From assembly GCF_019195395.1 (NCBI RefSeq), contig NZ_CP078067.1, positions 1,379,783 to 1,443,782 on the forward strand: a DNA stretch of 64,000 nucleotides. Reading direction: 5' to 3'. The number at the start of each line of letters is the position of its first letter. Positions within the stretch are counted from its first letter, which is position 1. The DNA is from Kaistella faecalis (lineage in GTDB: Bacteria; Bacteroidota; Bacteroidia; Flavobacteriales; Weeksellaceae). A program made the position numbers and the translations under genes. The notes under the pieces are model-generated. The model was given only the letters and a program-made list of their open reading frames with translations. It was not told where the DNA came from and did no database searches. This document shows positions 61,619 through 64,000 of the stretch, one piece after another.

Positions 61619-63481
61619 TTAGCGTCCGAGATAGATTAGTAGAACATTAATATCCGAAGGAGATACACCGCTTATTCTTGCTGCCTGAGCAATAGTTTTT
61701 GGCTGAACTTTATTAAGTTTTTGTTTTGCTTCTGAGGATAAAGAACCGATTTTAGAAAAATCGAAATCTTCAGGAATTCGGATTGTTTCGAGACGGTTTA
61801 ATTTAGCCACATTTTCTTTTTCCTTTTCGATATAACCCTTATATTTGATATTGATTTCAGCCTGTTCTTTTACTTCTTCAGAAATATTTTCTGTTACTTC
61901 TTTAATGAAATCAATTTCACTCAACTTATCTAAAGTCATATTCGGTCTCGTAAGAATTTGAGATGCGCGGTAAGCCTGATCAACAGGTGATGATTCAATA
62001 CTGCTTAGGATTGGATTGATTATACCCGGTTTTAGTGAAGTTGATTTTAAATATTCCTCTAATTCATTACTTGCAGTAATTTTAGTGGTTACATTTTTCA
62101 TCCGTTCCTCACTGGCAAGTCCTATTTTGAAAGATCTTTCTGTTAACCTTATATCTGCATTATCCTGCCTTAACAGCAATCTGTACTCAGCTCGTGAGGT
62201 GAACATACGGTAAGGTTCTTCTGTACCTTTGGTTATTAAATCATCAATTAAAACTCCAATATAGGCTTCATCACGGTTAAGAATAAACTCTCCTTTTTCG
62301 TGTACTTTATTGTGAGCATTAATACCCGCCATTAGTCCTTGTCCTGCAGCTTCTTCATACCCTGTTGTACCATTGATTTGGCCTGCGAAATAGAGGTTTT
62401 CAATCAATTTTGTCTCTAGGGTGTGATGTAGTTGAGTAGGAGGGAAGTAATCGTATTCGATCGCATAACCTGGTCGGAAAACTTTTACATTTCCAAACCC
62501 TGGAATATGACGCATTGCCTTTATCTGAATATCTTCGGGAAGAGATGAACTGAATCCATTTACGTAGATCTCAACAGTTCTCCAACCTTCAGGTTCTACA
62601 AAAAGTTGGTGTCTTTCCCTTTCTGCGAATCGGTTAATTTTATCTTCAATACTTGGACAATAACGCGGTCCAATACTTTGTATAGTACCATTAAACATTG
62701 GGCTTCTGTCGAATCCTTCACGTAGAATATCATGAACAGTTTCGTTGGTATATACGATATGGCAGCTTAACTGTTTGGTAAGCTTTGGGGTATTTGAATA
62801 AGAGAATTTTTGAGGTTTTTCGTCACCTTTCTGTTCTTCCATTTTAGAATAATCCAGGCTTCTACCGTCTACTCTGGGTGGTGTACCGGTCTTCATTCTA
62901 CCAGCTTCGAAACCCAGTGATACCAATTGTTCGGTGATTCCGAAAGCTCTAGGTTCACCCATTCTTCCCCCGCCCAGCTGTTTATCGCCAACATGGATTA
63001 AGCCATTCAAAAAAGTTCCGTTAGTAAGTACTACTGCTCTGCCCTTAATCTGAATTCCCAATGAGGTTATTATACCTGTAACTTTATTATTTTCTACAAT
63101 TAAACTCTTCACCATATCCTGAAAGAAATCAAGATTTGGAGTGTTTTCCAGGGCAATTCTCCACTCTTCAGCGAAAAGCATTCTATCGTTTTGAGTCCGC
63201 GGAGACCACATTGCCGGACCTTTGGAAAGGTTTAGCATTTTAAACTGGATGGCAGACTTGTCTGCTATGATGCCTGAGTAACCTCCGAGTGCATCAATTT
63301 CTCGGACAATTTGCCCTTTTGCAATCCCGCCCATCGCTGGATTGCAAGACATTTGCCCGATTGTTTGCATATTCATCGTAACGAGAAGGGTTTTTGAACC
63401 CATATTTGCAGCTGCTGCAGCGGCCTCACATCCAGCATGTCCGGCGCCGACCACAATCACGTCGTATATTTCGTTTATCAT
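61619..63481 (-). CDS. mnmG: tRNA uridine-5-carboxymethylaminomethyl modification enzyme MnmG
   Basis: A 620-residue FAD enzyme (GidA) that with MnmE makes the cmnm5 group at wobble uridine 34 of tRNA. The FAD motif VVGAGHAGCEAA (10-21) is near the start. CNPAMGGIAKGQIVREIDALGG (about 46-67) and the catalytic-region blocks KTGTPPRVDGRSLDY and GTTGYEEAAGQGLMAG (about 375-390) are diagnostic. In many bacteria gidA/mnmG lies close to oriC. It is flanked on both sides by parS copies. Confidence 0.96.
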   Translation of the reverse strand: MINEIYDVIVVGAGHAGCEAAAAAANMGSKTLLVTMNMQTIGQMSCNPAMGGIAKGQIVREIDALGGYSGIIADKSAIQFKMLNLSKGPAMWSPRTQNDRMLFAEEWRIALENTPNLDFFQDMVKSLIVENNKVTGIITSLGIQIKGRAVVLTNGTFLNGLIHVGDKQLGGGRMGEPRAFGITEQLVSLGFEAGRMKTGTPPRVDGRSLDYSKMEEQKGDEKPQKFSYSNTPKLTKQLSCHIVYTNETVHDILREGFDRSPMFNGTIQSIGPRYCPSIEDKINRFAERERHQLFVEPEGWRTVEIYVNGFSSSLPEDIQIKAMRHIPGFGNVKVFRPGYAIEYDYFPPTQLHHTLETKLIENLYFAGQINGTTGYEEAAGQGLMAGINAHNKVHEKGEFILNRDEAYIGVLIDDLITKGTEEPYRMFTSRAEYRLLLRQDNADIRLTERSFKIGLASEERMKNVTTKITASNELEEYLKSTSLKPGIINPILSSIESSPVDQAYRASQILTRPNMTLDKLSEIDFIKEVTENISEEVKEQAEINIKYKGYIEKEKENVAKLNRLETIRIPEDFDFSKIGSLSSEAKQKLNKVQPKTIAQAARISGVSPSDINVLLIYLGR

Positions 63482-63505
63482 TTATTCTAGGGAAATAAGT
63501 TGAAA

Positions 63506-63521
63506 TGTTTCACGTGAAACA
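63506..63521. promoter_or_regulatory. parS-type palindrome (ParB binding site), upstream of mnmG
   Basis: A second exact TGTTTCACGTGAAACA, bounded by A and T (18-bp palindrome 63505-63522), 24 bases upstream of the mnmG ATG. It is in the mnmG promoter region, so ParB could also affect mnmG expression. Confidence 0.85.
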
Positions 63522-63573
63522 TTATTTAAAGACTATAGATTTTTAATACTGTCGTAAAGTAATTACATTTAAA

Positions 63574-63981
63574 CTACCTTTTATTCAGATAAAAATCCTC
63601 TTTTTGGCGCATTACTGCTATTTCAGTATCAAGTTTATCTTTGTAACCGCAGAGATGTAAAACACCATGTGCTAAAACTCTATGTACTTCAGAATCAAAA
63701 TCTTTAGATAAATTGGTAGCGTTTTCAGAAATGCGGGGCAAAGATACAAAAATATCGCCTGAAATGGTTTTGCCCTTTACATAGTCGAAAGTAATAACAT
63801 CAGTATAGTAATCATGCTGCAAATGTTCCCGGTTGATCTGTAGAAGATATTCATCATCACAGAAGATATAATTGATATCTCCCGGCTTTTTCTGCTCAGA
63901 AACTATAAGATCTTCCAACCATTTGGTAGTGTTACCACTGAGTTCTATTTGTTCAATATTTTCGAAAAAAAACTGTATCAT
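63574..63981 (-). CDS. ybeY: Endoribonuclease/rRNA maturation factor YbeY
   Basis: A 135-residue YbeY protein involved in 16S rRNA maturation and ribosome quality control. The zinc-site motif is HGVLHLCGYKD (105-115), with His105 and His109; the usual third His is Asp115 here, a substitution I associate with Bacteroidetes members. FDYVKGKTISGDIFVS (about 65-80) is the other hallmark. The stop is 93 bases from the mnmG start on the same strand. Confidence 0.92.
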   Translation of the reverse strand: MIQFFFENIEQIELSGNTTKWLEDLIVSEQKKPGDINYIFCDDEYLLQINREHLQHDYYTDVITFDYVKGKTISGDIFVSLPRISENATNLSKDFDSEVHRVLAHGVLHLCGYKDKLDTEIAVMRQKEDFYLNKR

Positions 63982-64000
63982 ATTTTTAAAACCAATGTCC

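Noticed and set aside
1-64000. CRISPR arrays, insertion sequences, prophage genes, tRNA or rRNA genes
   Set aside because: I saw no direct-repeat/spacer arrays, transposases, phage structural genes or tRNA cloverleaf-like stretches; intergenic spaces are mostly short and explained by promoters and hairpins.

Overview
The window looks like chromosomal DNA of a Flavobacteriia member, most probably Chryseobacterium/Kaistella-like (Weeksellaceae). The evidence is a Bacteroidetes-order dcw cluster, promoters of the TAnnTTTG type, two GLPGLI-family proteins, a PorW/SprE-type secretion lipoprotein, a GH3-family adenylating enzyme, a TonB-dependent receptor, and many A+T-rich hairpin terminators. There are no insertion sequences, phage genes, CRISPR arrays, rRNAs or tRNAs that I can see. 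Almost all of it is ordinary core genome.

Layout. 0-8.5 kb (+): the end of murD, then ftsW-murG-murC-ftsQ-ftsA-ftsZ and yqeY, the peptidoglycan precursor and divisome operon. 8.7-10.8 kb (+): bacilliredoxin and a GH3-like enzyme, each with its own promoter. 10.8-15.1 kb (-): mutL, rhomboid protease, an EEP-family hydrolase and two small lipoproteins. 15.1-18.0 kb (-): a methyltransferase and an S9 prolyl oligopeptidase. 18.2-24.5 kb (+): a small membrane protein, radical SAM protein, SpmA/SpmB fusion, a DUF-type protein, TolC, SprT-like protein and mannose-1-phosphate guanylyltransferase. 24.5-27.3 kb (-): glycosyltransferases and SufE. 27.4-30 kb (+): clpC. 30-35.5 kb (-): TPR protein, glmM, then feoA-feoB plus a 49-residue Cys-rich membrane protein. 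35.6-40.8 kb: two GLPGLI genes and a TonB-dependent receptor (-) with a DinB gene (+) between them. 40.9-45.7 kb: a JmjC-like oxygenase (+), M14 peptidase and lepA (-). 45.7-47.6 kb: an intergenic repeat-like element, then an ECF sigma/anti-sigma/periplasmic sensor operon (-). 47.7-52.1 kb (+): DUF2520, kdsC, maf and porW/sprE. 52.2-58.8 kb (-): tsaB, then a tightly packed seven-gene run from rpiB and rnr to an SDR. 59.4-64 kb: pgk (+), then a methyltransferase, mnmG and ybeY (-).

The most notable non-gene signals are two perfect copies of the 16-bp parS palindrome (ParB/Spo0J/Noc-type chromosome partition site), one on each side of mnmG. A 594-bp A+T-rich gene-free stretch lies about 2.2 kb from the nearer one. 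Together they suggest that the right end of the window may be near the replication origin, which cannot be proven from this sequence alone. Other points of interest are a MutL whose endonuclease motifs are degenerate, a compound intergenic element upstream of lepA, and several promoters so close to the start codon that the mRNAs would be leaderless or nearly so. I do not see a convincing wholly new multi-gene system; the best candidates are the GLPGLI/TonB receptor locus and the sigma/anti-sigma/sensor operon.
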